Below, piece by piece: positions 44,935 to 55,171 of a stretch of 64,000 nucleotides of DNA. Numbering within the stretch: position 1 is the first letter of the stretch; every line of letters begins with the position of its first letter. Origin of the DNA: Arthrinium phaeospermum (taxonomy: Eukaryota; Ascomycota; Sordariomycetes; Amphisphaeriales; Apiosporaceae); contig QYRS01000005.1 of the NCBI GenBank assembly GCA_006503535.1, positions 3,348,001 through 3,412,000 on the forward strand. Direction: 5' to 3'. The position numbers were made by a program, and so were the translations under genes. The notes under the pieces are model-generated. The model did no database searches. It was not told where the DNA came from and saw nothing but the letters and a program-made list of their open reading frames with translations.

Positions 44935-45771
44935 TCAAAAATCATCACCGTCATACCCCGCATCAGCCATGCCCGCTTCGTATGCCTCCTCCTCATTCCC
45001 ATCAGAGATGGCCCCGGCAAGCAAGGCTCCACCAAGAAGACCAGCACCTACACCGAGTGCCGCACCGCCCATGGCCCCCATGCCCTTCTTCTTATCAGCA
45101 GGCTGCTGGTACTGCTGTTGCTGAGGAGCAGGCGCGCCATAATAGCCCCCCTGGACCGGCTGGCTGTAGTACTGCGGCTGCTGCTGCTGCTGCATTGCTG
45201 GCGGCGGGCCTCCATAGTATCCTTGCTGTTGGGGTGGAGGCGAGCCGTAGTATGCCGATTGCTGTTGCTGTTGCTGTTGAGGGAATACCTCTTTGGTCTT
45301 CTCCTGGAAACTCCCCACGATCTTGTTGAAGAAGCCGCCCTTCTTTTCCTGGGTGGCCGCAGGGGCTCTATTCTCGCCGGAATAGGCCGGAGACGGGGGA
45401 GCCGCGCCTGGTCTGGTCGCGAGGTCGACGACAGGGGCTTGCTCCGTGAAGTCCCGCTCCGCAGTGGCTGGCTTCTCAGTAACAGACTGGCTGGGTGGTG
45501 GACCAGATGGTGCCGCCGCGGCGCTGGGGTCCTCGGCCGGCCCCGTGGGTTTGTCCCACTGCGACTTCTTAGTGTAAGTGTTGACATAGAACCTGAATTT
45601 GAATGCGTATCAGTTGAGTTCTTCACAATTCCGGAAGCAAGAGTCAATGGGATTAGACGGTGTCTAGGTGCAATGAACTTACCAAGCCTGATACTGTTCG
45701 TTCCAACGCGAAGCCCAACCCTCCGGCATGGTTGGTGGCGGGGGGCCGGCGGGAGCCTCGTAGTCGGTCAT
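44935..45771 (-). CDS. WW-domain protein with Gln/Pro/Tyr-rich tail
   Basis: There are two exons, 45771-45683 and 45592-44935, coding for 248 residues in phase. A WW domain lies at about residues 15-45: MPEGWASRWNEQYQAW spliced to FYVNTYTKKSQWDKP, with both signature Trp residues and the central aromatic pair. WW domains bind proline-rich ligands. The middle is Pro/Ala-rich and disordered. Tracts of Gln and YYG/PPP then lead to a Gly-rich hydrophobic stretch (MGAMGGAALGVGAGLLGG), which resembles a glycine-zipper that may associate with membranes. An acidic end (DAGYDGDDF) closes it. Similar short fungal proteins are common and uncharacterised. Confidence 0.88.
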
Positions 45772-46831
45772 AGTCGGAGATGATATGGTAATAAGAGGGG
45801 ATGGCGAATAGATGTCGGGAGTAGTATGGAAGGTTTGACTTCGAGCAAATGTTGAGATGAAGAGAGATGTTATTGCGACAAAACCCTGGGCCAGGTATGG
45901 TAAATATACTTGTCTCGATGGGCGAGCATTCGTTACAGGTGGCTGTGATAAGCTAGTCCACACCATCTGGGTATCCGGCGGGTGTCGGAATTTCTGGACT
46001 GAAGAAAGCCGTACCCCTTTGCCCTTGGGATTGGTATCGGCATTGACGCAAGCTTGTCGTTTCCATCATTTCAGCTCGTTGGCTGGAGTCAAGATAAACT
46101 TTTGGTTCGGTAGGCTGTGAAATAGGGGTCTTTGGGTAAACTAGTGTCGGGTCCGCGGGTCCGATAAGCCCGGTTAGCTTCCTCGCAACGGACGGGGCCC
46201 GGCCCCCGAGCTTTATCATCAAGCATATGCGCGATACGCCGATGACATCCGAAAGCAACTTCAGCATACGGGATATCACGTAGGTAACTATTCATTCCAG
46301 TTATCCCAATGTCTTTTGCGGGATGAACTGACCGCCCGCTTGGTCGAAAGATTTATATTCTTCTCTCCCGACACATCCTGTGTACTCCAAGAACAGCAAA
46401 TACTGACGCCGAGATTTGATAAATATCGATAAGAAACCTCAGCCAGGATCCTTGAACGTGACTACAAAGACACAAAATGGATCGATTTTTTCTTTCTCTT
46501 TGGGTCCCGTGACCTTCGTAGCCCCAACTTGCTTGGTCATGACCAACTAGAACCTAATCTGAGCCGTCCTTGAGGACGCCCGGTGTGTTCGACACAGACA
46601 TTCATTTTTTGTTAAAAGTCGGCTGACGGGAAGGTAGCCATGATCATACCAATGATGAGATGGTCGTTGGTTGTTGGTTCCCGACATTGCCAAGCCAAGC
46701 CATAGGCCCCCCTTACTTTTAGTGCGGGGTTGACAGGTCAGGGGGTGGATCCTCCCAGTGGCCGGAACACTAACAATCACATGTAGGGCTGCCTTCGTTT
46801 TCTTCACAACCCGCTCAACAACTAACGCGTC
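45772..46831. other. Divergent intergenic region, 1.06 kb
   Basis: This lies between the WW-domain gene (minus) and the DUF924 gene (plus) and holds both promoters. No other feature was supported. Confidence 0.45.
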
Positions 46832-47548
46832 ATGAGTTATCTCCCACGACACCTCTCCCGTCCCTTAAAGCTGCGTCAGTCCTACCTCCCAAGAGCAGCA
46901 ATTTCGGCCCACATCCGACAGTACGCTGCCACCACACCGATAAGGGTCATCATGAGTGCCGCCAACGCTGATCCCGAAGTCCAGCGGGTCCTGAACTTCT
47001 GGTTCGACCGGAATCCGATCGAGTGGATCATCGCCCCGGCGGGCCTCGACAACCAGCTCCAGGCCGAGTTCGGCGACCTGGTGCGGAAAGCGCGCAACCG
47101 CGAGCTGGACGGCTGGGCCACCGCGAGCCCCGAGTCCAGCGTCGCGCTCGTCGCGCTCCTGGACCAGTTCTCCCGGAACCTGTTCCGCGGCACGCCCGAG
47201 GCCTTTGCGGGCGACGACCAGGCGTGGGACGTCGCCACCCGGGCCCTCGCCCGGGATTTCGACAAGCAGCTTCCCGTCATCCAGGCGTCCACTTTCTGCA
47301 TGACGCTGCTCAACCGGGAGAGCCTGATCTCGGTCATTGCCGCCCGCTGCTTGTGGGATAACCTCAAGACGCGCTGCACGACCGAGCAGGAGCACGGGTG
47401 GGTGGACATGGGCATCGCGGGAACTAAGAGGCATCTGGTGCAGCTGGAGCGGTTTGGGAGGTACCCCACGCGAAACAAGATATTGGGACGGGAGAGCACA
47501 GAGGCCGAGGAGGAGTTTCTCAAGGAGCACAAGCCATCTCTGAAGTGA
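46832..47548 (+). CDS. DUF924 family protein
   Basis: This is a single exon of 238 residues. The first 40 are rich in Arg and Ser with few acids (LPRHLSRPLKLRQ and so on), as in mitochondrial targeting peptides; translation could instead start at the internal Met near 46952. The rest fits DUF924: VQRVLNFWFDRNPIEWI, a helix LQAEFGDLVRKARNRELDGW, ALLDQFSRNLFRGTPEAFAGDDQAW with the conserved D-Q-F-x-R-N-x-F/Y-R-G-T motif, and ERFGRYPTRNKILGRESTEA near the C-terminus. The fold is an all-helical TPR-like bundle and its function is unknown. The central helix usually reading like FFYLPFMHSED is replaced here by an unusual sequence, which may be divergence. Confidence 0.88.
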   Translation: MSYLPRHLSRPLKLRQSYLPRAAISAHIRQYAATTPIRVIMSAANADPEVQRVLNFWFDRNPIEWIIAPAGLDNQLQAEFGDLVRKARNRELDGWATASPESSVALVALLDQFSRNLFRGTPEAFAGDDQAWDVATRALARDFDKQLPVIQASTFCMTLLNRESLISVIAARCLWDNLKTRCTTEQEHGWVDMGIAGTKRHLVQLERFGRYPTRNKILGRESTEAEEEFLKEHKPSLK

Positions 47549-48114
47549 GGAAAGTAAAGTCTGTGCTGACTCTAGTAATCTTCGAGGTCTAAAGCTGGTA
47601 GGGGTCATGGGGAGCACAGCACCAATAGGGCCAACTGCTGGATGTTCGAAGCCAGATCTCATGTAACAATTTCTTTACGTAGTCATCAGACGCGGTCGCC
47701 ATCCTCTAAGCCTACCTCAGTCCTGGTCAAATATGCCTTCTTGCCATCATTGAAAGTTATGGATGTTTCAAACCGCGGAGTACCAGTGCAGTAGTCGGAA
47801 TATGTGAGGGAGCTAAATGTATGCGGGCCGACGCTGCACGGCTCCATCTCGTCCCCGTGTCCGCAACGGTCCACCCGACTTGTGGATCTCAGCGGTTGAC
47901 TCACCCGGCGAGCCTAACTTATTCACCGAGGCTATAGGGGCAGTTCTTATTCGCAAATCTCAGTATATTGAGAAGCGGGGCTCGCCGCTCAACATTTGAT
48001 ACCTGTCGTGTCTATATAAGAGGCAGTGAGGCACGCCTAGCAGTGATTTTGTGTTCTAACCGGACGTCACCCCATCAGCGGTTTTCCCCATACTCAGCCC
48101 AAACCACCCGGTAA
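47549..48114. other. Intergenic, 566 nt, with a TATA box for the ankyrin gene
   Basis: TATATAAG at 48013-48020 lies about 95 nt before the ankyrin start codon and is a likely core promoter. A 72-codon minus-strand frame at 47686-47904 is too short and lacks support. Confidence 0.5.
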
Positions 48115-49688
48115 ATGTCTTCACCCAGTACCCACGACGACTCGGAACGGGAGGATGTATACATCGAAGATTGGGTAGGGCCTTCTGACCCAACGCATAA
48201 CTTTTACGACATCATCAAGAGGGACGATGTAGCCGCCTTCGAGGAATACCTGCAAAACGCGCCTTGCTTCAAGAACAACCGCATAATACCCTATGTCTAT
48301 GCCCCAGAGCCTCGCGAAAGCGGGACGCCCTGGATGCTCGCGGTACATTCGGGAAGTGTCGGCATTGTCGAAGCACTTTTGAAGTACCAAGACTATAACG
48401 ACGGCATCCTTCGGGAGGGATGGGACCGTGTGAAGCCCATGAAAAGGGAGTCGGACCGACAGGTCATGCGCCGGGCGATTGAACAGAGACAGATCGAGGT
48501 CGTCCGGCTCATGATTGGGCGGCCCGAGACAACTGATGACCAAGCCGAGGAAGGCGAATATTCACCTCTTCTCTTCGCATGTCATCAACTGCGCTGGTAT
48601 CAAGAGCACGAAGCCACTCTCGACGACTGGGTAGATGGATTGGAGGCGATTATCCAGCTGCTCCTGGACTCGGGGGCAGACGCTCGGGACGAGTACCGGA
48701 AGAAAGCCAGTCGGTATCGAGAAGAGTATATGGAGGATGAGGAAGATGCGAACAATGAGGACCTTTTGGTGCAAACCACGCTCAGTCTCGCCGTGACAAG
48801 AGCCCGAGCCCCGCTCCTCCGGCGACTCATCGAAGAGGGCGCCGACGTTAACGTCCGCATTGCCATGTATGATAGCACCGGCGACCGGGACACCACCCTG
48901 CTCCACATCGCGAGCCGGTACCACAACGTCGCCGCCGTGCGGTTCCTGCTGGACGAGCGGCCCGAGGGCCCGGCCATGGCGCGGGTGCGCGACTCCCGGG
49001 GGTTCCTGCCGCTGCCCTTGGCGGCCACGGGGTTCTACCCCGGCTTCTATGAGCGCGAGGGCCGGCTCAATGACGCCGAAGTCGCGCACCACGCGGTCGC
49101 GACCATCAAGGCGCTCCTGCCGTACAACGGGTCGACGAGCGCGCAACGAACGGCATGACCGCCCTCTCCCTCGCCGCCCGCTACTGCCAGCAGCCCGGCG
49201 CCAGGTTCAGCCCGTCGTGCTACGATCCCGTCGTCCAGCTCCTCCTGGACTACGGGGCGGACCCCTGCGACGCGGGCGCCGACAACTGCGATACCCCTCT
49301 CCATTCGGCGGTACGGTCCGGCGACCGCATCGGCGCTGTACGCCTCCTGCTCCGCCACGGCGCGCGGCCCGACGTCCAGAACCACGACGGCGACACGCCG
49401 TTTCACGTCGCCGCCAGGAGCTGCCGGATCCGACCAAGCAGCACGCGCCCCAGTAGGCGGGACGAATGGGACGGGTTCCGGCGGCGGGAGCGCGAGAAAC
49501 AGCAAGAGGTCACGCGGTTACTCCTAAACGCCCTCAGCGGCGACGGCCATGACGACGACATCCTGAACCAGGCGAATCACAGGGGAGAGACGCCGCGGAA
49601 AATTGCGCAGCTGAAAGCCGCCGAGAGCGAGAGGGCGGAGAAGAGTAGCCTTGCGTTCTGGGTGCGGAGGGAGGTTGAGGGCTGGTGA
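48115..49688 (+). CDS. Ankyrin-repeat protein, one frameshift
   Basis: This is a single-exon gene. It shows degenerate repeats in the N-terminal half (WMLAVHSGSVGIVEALLKY, then AIEQRQIEVVRLMIGRPE) and clearer ones later: TLLHIASRYHNVAAVRFLL, TPLHSAVRSGDRIGAVRLLL, and TPFHVAARSCRI. Ankyrin repeats make protein-protein contacts; no effector domain is present. The frame shifts once near 49125, where the sequence GSTSAQRTA ends in a stop while the other frame continues ATNGMTALSLAARYCQ. One missing base explains this and gives a protein of about 525 residues. It is followed closely by the convergent aldo/keto reductase gene, 218 nt away. Confidence 0.85.
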
Positions 49689-49906
49689 ATACTCATTGGG
49701 GACGTGGAGGCTCACGCGCGACTGGAAAAATGTGCTTTGGATATGTTGGTAGGATAACAGGAAGTACGCATCATCTTCGATCTATTCCTGCCAGATGTAC
49801 ACTAATTTCGAAGGCGTTTGCATTTTCGTCTAATCGCGATCTCAAGTAGAGTGGGTTAAGTGTGGCCCGTCACACGTACTTCCATTATTGGCTACACATC
49901 ACAATT

Positions 49907-50925
49907 CTAAGCAGCGCTCAAAGCCTTCCACATATCATCCAGCGCCGCCACCACGTCGTCCGGGAGCGGTCCCTGCGCCACGGCCGCCACCGTCTGCCTC
50001 GCCTGCGGGATCTTGCTCGCCCCGAAGATGATGGCGTCTTCGGGCCGCAGCTGCGAATGGAACGCGAGCCAGCGGATCGCCACGTCCGTCTTGGTGAGCC
50101 CGTGCGGCGCCAGCGCCGTGTCCATGGCCCGCACCGCGGCGTGGTGCTTGTCCGTGTCGTACCGGCGCGCGTCCATGGACATGATGTTGCCCTCGGCGAA
50201 GCGCGTCCCGTCGACCTGCCCGGACGTGAGGCCGCCGTGCAGGAAGCCGCCCGCGTGCGGGCTGTGGGCGATGAAGGTCATGCCGTGCCGGCGGACGAGG
50301 TCCAAGACCGCGCCCTCGTGGCGCCGGTCGATCAGGTTGTACAGGCCCTGGTACACGCTGGGCTTGACGTAGCCCTCGCGCTCGCAGATGGCGATGTACT
50401 CTTCCAGCATCGGGGCCGGGAAGTTGCACAGACCCAGCTGCAAGGAGAGAAAGGAGGACTTGTCAGCCGAGGTTGCCCCCCGAGCACGTCGGGGGAGTGT
50501 CTTACCTTGTTGAACAGCCCTTTCTTGTACTGGGCATCGAAAGCGGCCGCCTGATCCTGCAAAGGCGTAGCCACATCCGGTGCGTGGGCGTAGAAGACAT
50601 TGATCTTGCCGCCCTCGCTGTACCCGAGGTCCTTGACGCTCTGCGCCGCCGACGCCTCAATCTTGGCGGGCTCCAGGGTGCCGGCGAGCCCCTTGATGCT
50701 CACCATGACCTTGGTGTCGACGGTGAACTCGGCGGATGCGCCCGTCTGCCCGATGATGCGCTGCGAGGCACCGATGTCCGTGGGTGGGTAAAGAGCTGCT
50801 GTGTCCAGACGCGTGACGCCGGCTTCCTTGAGCGTCTGTAGCAGCTCTGCGGCAGAATCGGCCGGAATCTCATGGCCGAGACCACCACAGCCATAGATCA
50901 ATTGGGGCGCTTTCGGGCTGGCCAT
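49907..50925 (-). CDS. Aldo/keto reductase
   Basis: There are two exons, 50925-50506 and 50437-49907, coding for 316 residues. An upstream ATG at 50988 would add 21 residues and is less likely. The protein is an (alpha/beta)8 barrel using NADPH, with family features visible: GVTRLDTAALYPPTDIGASQ (active-site Asp and Tyr), the catalytic-type Lys in FTVDTKVMVS, His in INVFYAHAPDVATPL, and GLCNFPAPMLEEYIAICERE. The C-terminus has the cofactor loop AIIFGASKIPQARQTV. It resembles the aflatoxin-aldehyde-reductase type (AKR7) by style. It is divergent from the diterpene synthase across 0.78 kb, so it may be the left-edge member of that cluster or an unrelated neighbour. Confidence 0.9.
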
Positions 50926-51700
50926 GATGAACAGATTTTCTGAGTCCAGCGAGAATGAATATGGGGTTGGCGGTCGCTTGGGAAGCAATTCTTGGCCTCA
51001 AAATATGTAGATCGATGCTGACTTGCTTGCACCGTGAGTTGTATTGGGGTGCGGACTGGAAGAACAGCCAACGGCTACCGACGCCATCAGGCAGCAGGGG
51101 GCGGTGCAGGGGGCCGGCCCTTGTGCAACTTGGATGTTGGTTGGAGTTGTCCAATGGAACCCGCAGGAATGCATGCGGGCGTGCAACCAGTAAGCGGATC
51201 CCTGATGACCCGTCTCACACAGCGATGCATGTTGAATAGGGAGGTACCGACGTACTTACATTGACGTCAATTGCTGCATGTGATGGTATCAGTTCAAGGT
51301 TGATTCTTTGCTTTTTCCGAACAACGCCTTGGCGACCAAGTGGGCCCGGGGCCTGTCCTTTTTGGGATGCCCGACATCGTCAATACGGCGTACTCAACTT
51401 TGTCTGGGCCCCGACGACTGCAGTTCAAATGTGCTGCCTGTTCCAAACAAGGCCAACGAGTGCATGCCCATCGCAATGGAATGGCCACGGGCCGTACCAA
51501 ATTGGGCTCCGAAACCTTGTCACATCCTCAAGGCAGATTCACCGGCGTGGCGACGCCGCCTTCCGATTGGAAGGCGGTTCCCATTTGATTACAAACGATT
51601 GTATAAAATTAGCAACGTATACGGCGGCAGGCGCATGCACGGAGGAGCTCTCGAGAGTGCGAGGTTGATTCGGCGCATGTGATTTGTTAGTAATAATATC
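50926..51700. other. Divergent intergenic region between AKR and diterpene synthase
   Basis: This 775-nt stretch holds both promoters. Several plus-strand frames up to 135 codons pass through but have no family character. Confidence 0.45.
51602..51608 (+). promoter_or_regulatory. TATA box of the diterpene synthase gene
   Basis: TATAAAA lies 93-99 nt upstream of the start codon at 51701, a normal spacing for a fungal core promoter. Confidence 0.55.
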
Positions 51701-54700
51701 ATGTCTCAAGACTTTGTTGTCAAAAATGACCGACTCAACGCGGACGCTGTGGCGCTGATCCAGCAGGCCTGGGGAACCTACAGCGAAGCCCGGGGCTCTG
51801 GGTCCATGAGCTGTGCCATTTACGACACGGCCTGGGTTTCTATGGTGGCCAAGCAAATCGATGGGCAAAAGCAATGGCTGTTCCCCGAGTCCTTTGGATA
51901 CTTGATCTCTACCCGGTCCCCAAATGGGGGATGGGTTGGGGAGAGTACTGCGGAGCCCCAAATTGATGGGATCTTGAATACTGCGGCTTCTTTGTTGTCC
52001 CTGATCCGACACCATTCTGAGCCATTGAACACACCAGAGGAGGAACTGGTGGGCATCGAGATTGCCATCCAGCAGGCAGAAGCATCTCTGGCGTCCCAAC
52101 TCCGCAACTGGGATGTCTCATCGACGGCGCATGTCGGGTTCGAGGTCATCGTGCCCGCGCTGTTGAAGCTGCTCAGATCCGAGTCCCCTTCCACGAAGTT
52201 CGACTTCGAGGGGGAACATGTGTTGCACCAGATCCATGAGGCCAAGCTGTCTCGGTTCAGGCCTCAAGACCTGTACGGCAGCCGACCCTCGACGGCGCTG
52301 CATTCACTCGAGGCGCTGATTGGCTTGGTGGGTTTCGAAAGGCTGTCCCATCACAAGGTCGGGGGCTCGATGATGGCGTCTCCATCCTCCACGGCTGCCT
52401 ACCTTATGCACGTCACGGCATGGGACGACGAAGCAGAGTCCTACCTACGACACGTCGTACAGGCCGGTGTAGGAGGTGGTAACGGCGCCGTCCCCAGCGC
52501 ATACCCGTCCACGGTCTTTGAGTATAGCTGGGTACGTTTTCTTCCACATTAGCCCTTGCATTCGTTTACAGGCGAGCTAATCAAATATGGTGCTAGATTC
52601 TATCAACGATGCTGCGCTCTGGGTATTCTGCAACCGAACTTGCCTGCCCGGAGCTGGATGCAATGGCCGATTCGCTCGAGAGGGCGTACGAGCAAGGAAA
52701 CCACATTCTTGGCTTCGGTAAGCCGCTTTCCCGATTGATACTCAACGTCGTGCTCCATGTAATCTGACCCTCGATGTCGCCATCAGCACCTGGCTTGCCG
52801 GCTGATGTGGACGATACTGCGAAGACCATCCTGTGCATGCGGAAGTTGGGAAGGCCATCTTGCCCAGAAGCTATGGTTGAGTCTTTCGAAACCGCGACAC
52901 ACTTCTACACCTTCCGGGGAGAGCGCAATCCCAGCTTCACGGCGAACTGTAATGCTCTCTCGGCATTGCTCGCGCAGCCGGCGCCATCTCGGTACTCCAA
53001 GCAGATCCTGAAAGTCACCGAGTTTTTGTGTGCCACGTGGTGGGAGAGCGACGATAAGATTAGTGACAAATGGGTAGGTTACACTTGCATAATACACGCA
53101 TTTTCTCTCGTGCTAACAGGACGCGACCACTAGAATACAAGCTGGCTGTATCCATCACTACTTCTGGTCCAAGCATTCATGGACCTCTTGGACCAGGTGG
53201 AACGAGGCAAGCTACAGGCTCTGGACGAGGACTTGCGGTTGCGGGTGTATATCACCCTCTTTCAAGCCTGTCTACGCGCCCTGCTGCGACAGTCCAATCC
53301 TGGCTCGAGCGAAGAGACTGCGTATCACATCTTGGTTCTCTGCGAAGCACGCAGGCTGCCCCTTTTCGAGTCTCTGGCCCCTATATTGGAGGCTAAGCTG
53401 AAAAGTCTTGTGTCCTCGCTCGAGGATGCGACCGAGTCCCCGAAGGAGTCTAAATCAAATCGCCTTTGGATTGAGAAAGTCAGTTACGGCTCTCGTGTGC
53501 TCACGCAAAGCTACAAGCTGGCAGCGCTCAAAGCGGCGTCGCAACCAGTCAGGGTCTCCACCACGGCCTTCTTCAGCAATGACAGCTCCTCCCGGTTCAA
53601 TACGAGCAAGAAATTCGTGAAGCTGCTCAAGCAAACCCCGATTTTCGCCTCGACGCCCGAATGGCAGATCCAAGCCTCGATGACGGAAGCCGCGCTGTTC
53701 CAGCCCTTGCTGCGCCGCCGGCGACTGGACGTGTTTCCCCGGAAGGACATGGCGCCCGACAAGTACTTTGATTTGATCCCGTTGACCTGGACGAGCTGCA
53801 ACAACCGCAGTGCGAGGTTCGTGTCGACCAGCTTCATCTACGAGATGATGGTCATCTCCTTCCTGGACTTCCAGGCGGACGAGTTCATAGAGGCTGTGGC
53901 GGGGCCCGCTTTTCAGGACGACCTGCCGTCTCTTCGGCGTCTGATCGACAGTGTCTTTGAAGGTTTAGCACTGGACAAGCTCGGCGACGGGAATGAGTTC
54001 AAATCAAGTAATGGAGACGAATCCATCTCAGAGAGTGCAGCCACTGCCGCCAACGGAGTGGGCAATGCCGAGAAAGAGCGCCAGGAGGTGCGAAAAGGAC
54101 TGGTCAGGTTTGTCCGCCACATAGCCAACCATAAATCCGTGCGGACTGCCAGCGCATGGGACCAGCGGTCCACCCTCCGCGAACTTCAGATCTTTTTGCA
54201 CGCCCACGTCACGCAGTCCGAGGACAACCAGCACCTGGTCCAGACCAAAGGCCAGGAAAAGAAGTCCCCAGAACGAGGCAGCCTCAAGGACGGCTACTTC
54301 CGCTGGATCCGCGCCACCTCCGGCGACCACACGGCCTGCACCTACTCCTACGCCTTCGCCGGCTGTCTTGTCAGCAGCTCTCGGCGTCAGCAGAAACAGC
54401 TGACAGGGCAGACCAGGAGCAAGGACAAGTCGATCACTACCAATGGCACCCAGTGCGCGGCGAATACGGAGGAGGAAAGCTTCCCGACGGGCCGCACCAA
54501 GTACCTCTCCGCCGCGGCGTGCCAGCACCTGGCCGCCATGTGCCGCATGTACAACGACTACGGCTCCGTGGCGCGGGACGCCGCCGAGGCCAATCTGAAC
54601 TCGGTGGACTTCCCCGAGCTGCAGCCGCTGGCCTCGCCGTCGCCAGGGTTGGACGCTGGTGGTCAAAAGCGTAGCGCGGATGACGCCGGACTGAACAATG

Positions 54701-55008
54701 AGGACGCCGAGCTTCGAAACGGCGAGTGCCTACACCACAGAGTAGAGGAAAGCAAAAAGACCCTGTTCGCCCTCGCGCAGTACGAGCGCGCCTGGTTCCA
54801 GGACGCCATGGCCCGCCTCCGGGAGGAGATGGAGGCGCTCGGGCGGCGGCGCGATATGGAGGCCTGGGACGTGTTCTGCGAGGTCACGGATCTGTACGGG
54901 CAGATATACGTGGTGCGGGACATTGCCAGCCGCATGGCGGTCAACGGGAACGGGAACGGGAACGGGAACGGGAAGAAACAATGTGTGGCAGCTACGCAAA
55001 AAGTTTGA
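51701..55008 (+). CDS. Bifunctional labdane-type diterpene synthase (CPS/KS-like)
   Basis: There are four exons: 51701-52531, 52597-52717, 52787-53073 and 53134-55008. They join in phase and code for 1037 residues. The class II half has CAIYDTAWVSMV near the start, the LISTRSPNGGWVG motif, and the catalytic DVDD (DxDD) at residues 324-327, which protonates GGPP to form a copalyl-type diphosphate. The class I half has DEFIE at about 662-666, binding Mg-diphosphate, and the second metal site NDYGSVARD at about 887, followed by NLNSVDFPE as in fungal ent-kaurene synthases. Such enzymes make ent-kaurene, aphidicolanol, pimaradiene or related skeletons; the product cannot be told here. A Ser/Glu/Asn-rich insert (about 705-730) and a C-terminal Asn-Gly repeat make it longer than the usual 940-970 residues. 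Confidence 0.95.
54943..54972 (+). repeat. (AACGGG)5 minisatellite in the diterpene synthase 3' end
   Basis: Five perfect hexamer units code for an Asn-Gly repeat a few residues before the stop codon. The tail lies beyond the conserved enzyme fold and is probably variable between strains. Confidence 0.9.
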
Positions 55009-55171
55009 TAAGTTGTGGGGTCCCCATTCTTTCTCTAGAGCAATATTGTTGGGACCGTACTTTTGTCTTTTTATAGTATACCCCCCTGTTCTGATCTGTC
55101 TTCATTATATAGTCTTTCATTATCATATTCATCAATGGGATACAGTCGACGGCACCCCCTCGCCGCTGGAG

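Noticed and set aside
44893..45783. 296-codon plus-strand frame over the WW-domain gene
   Set aside because: The Leu/Arg-rich text is the reverse complement of Gln and Pro codon runs; the WW domain on the other strand is certain.
47686..47904. 72-codon minus-strand frame with two Cys
   Set aside because: Could be a terminal exon of a small protein, but no upstream exon or signal peptide supports it.
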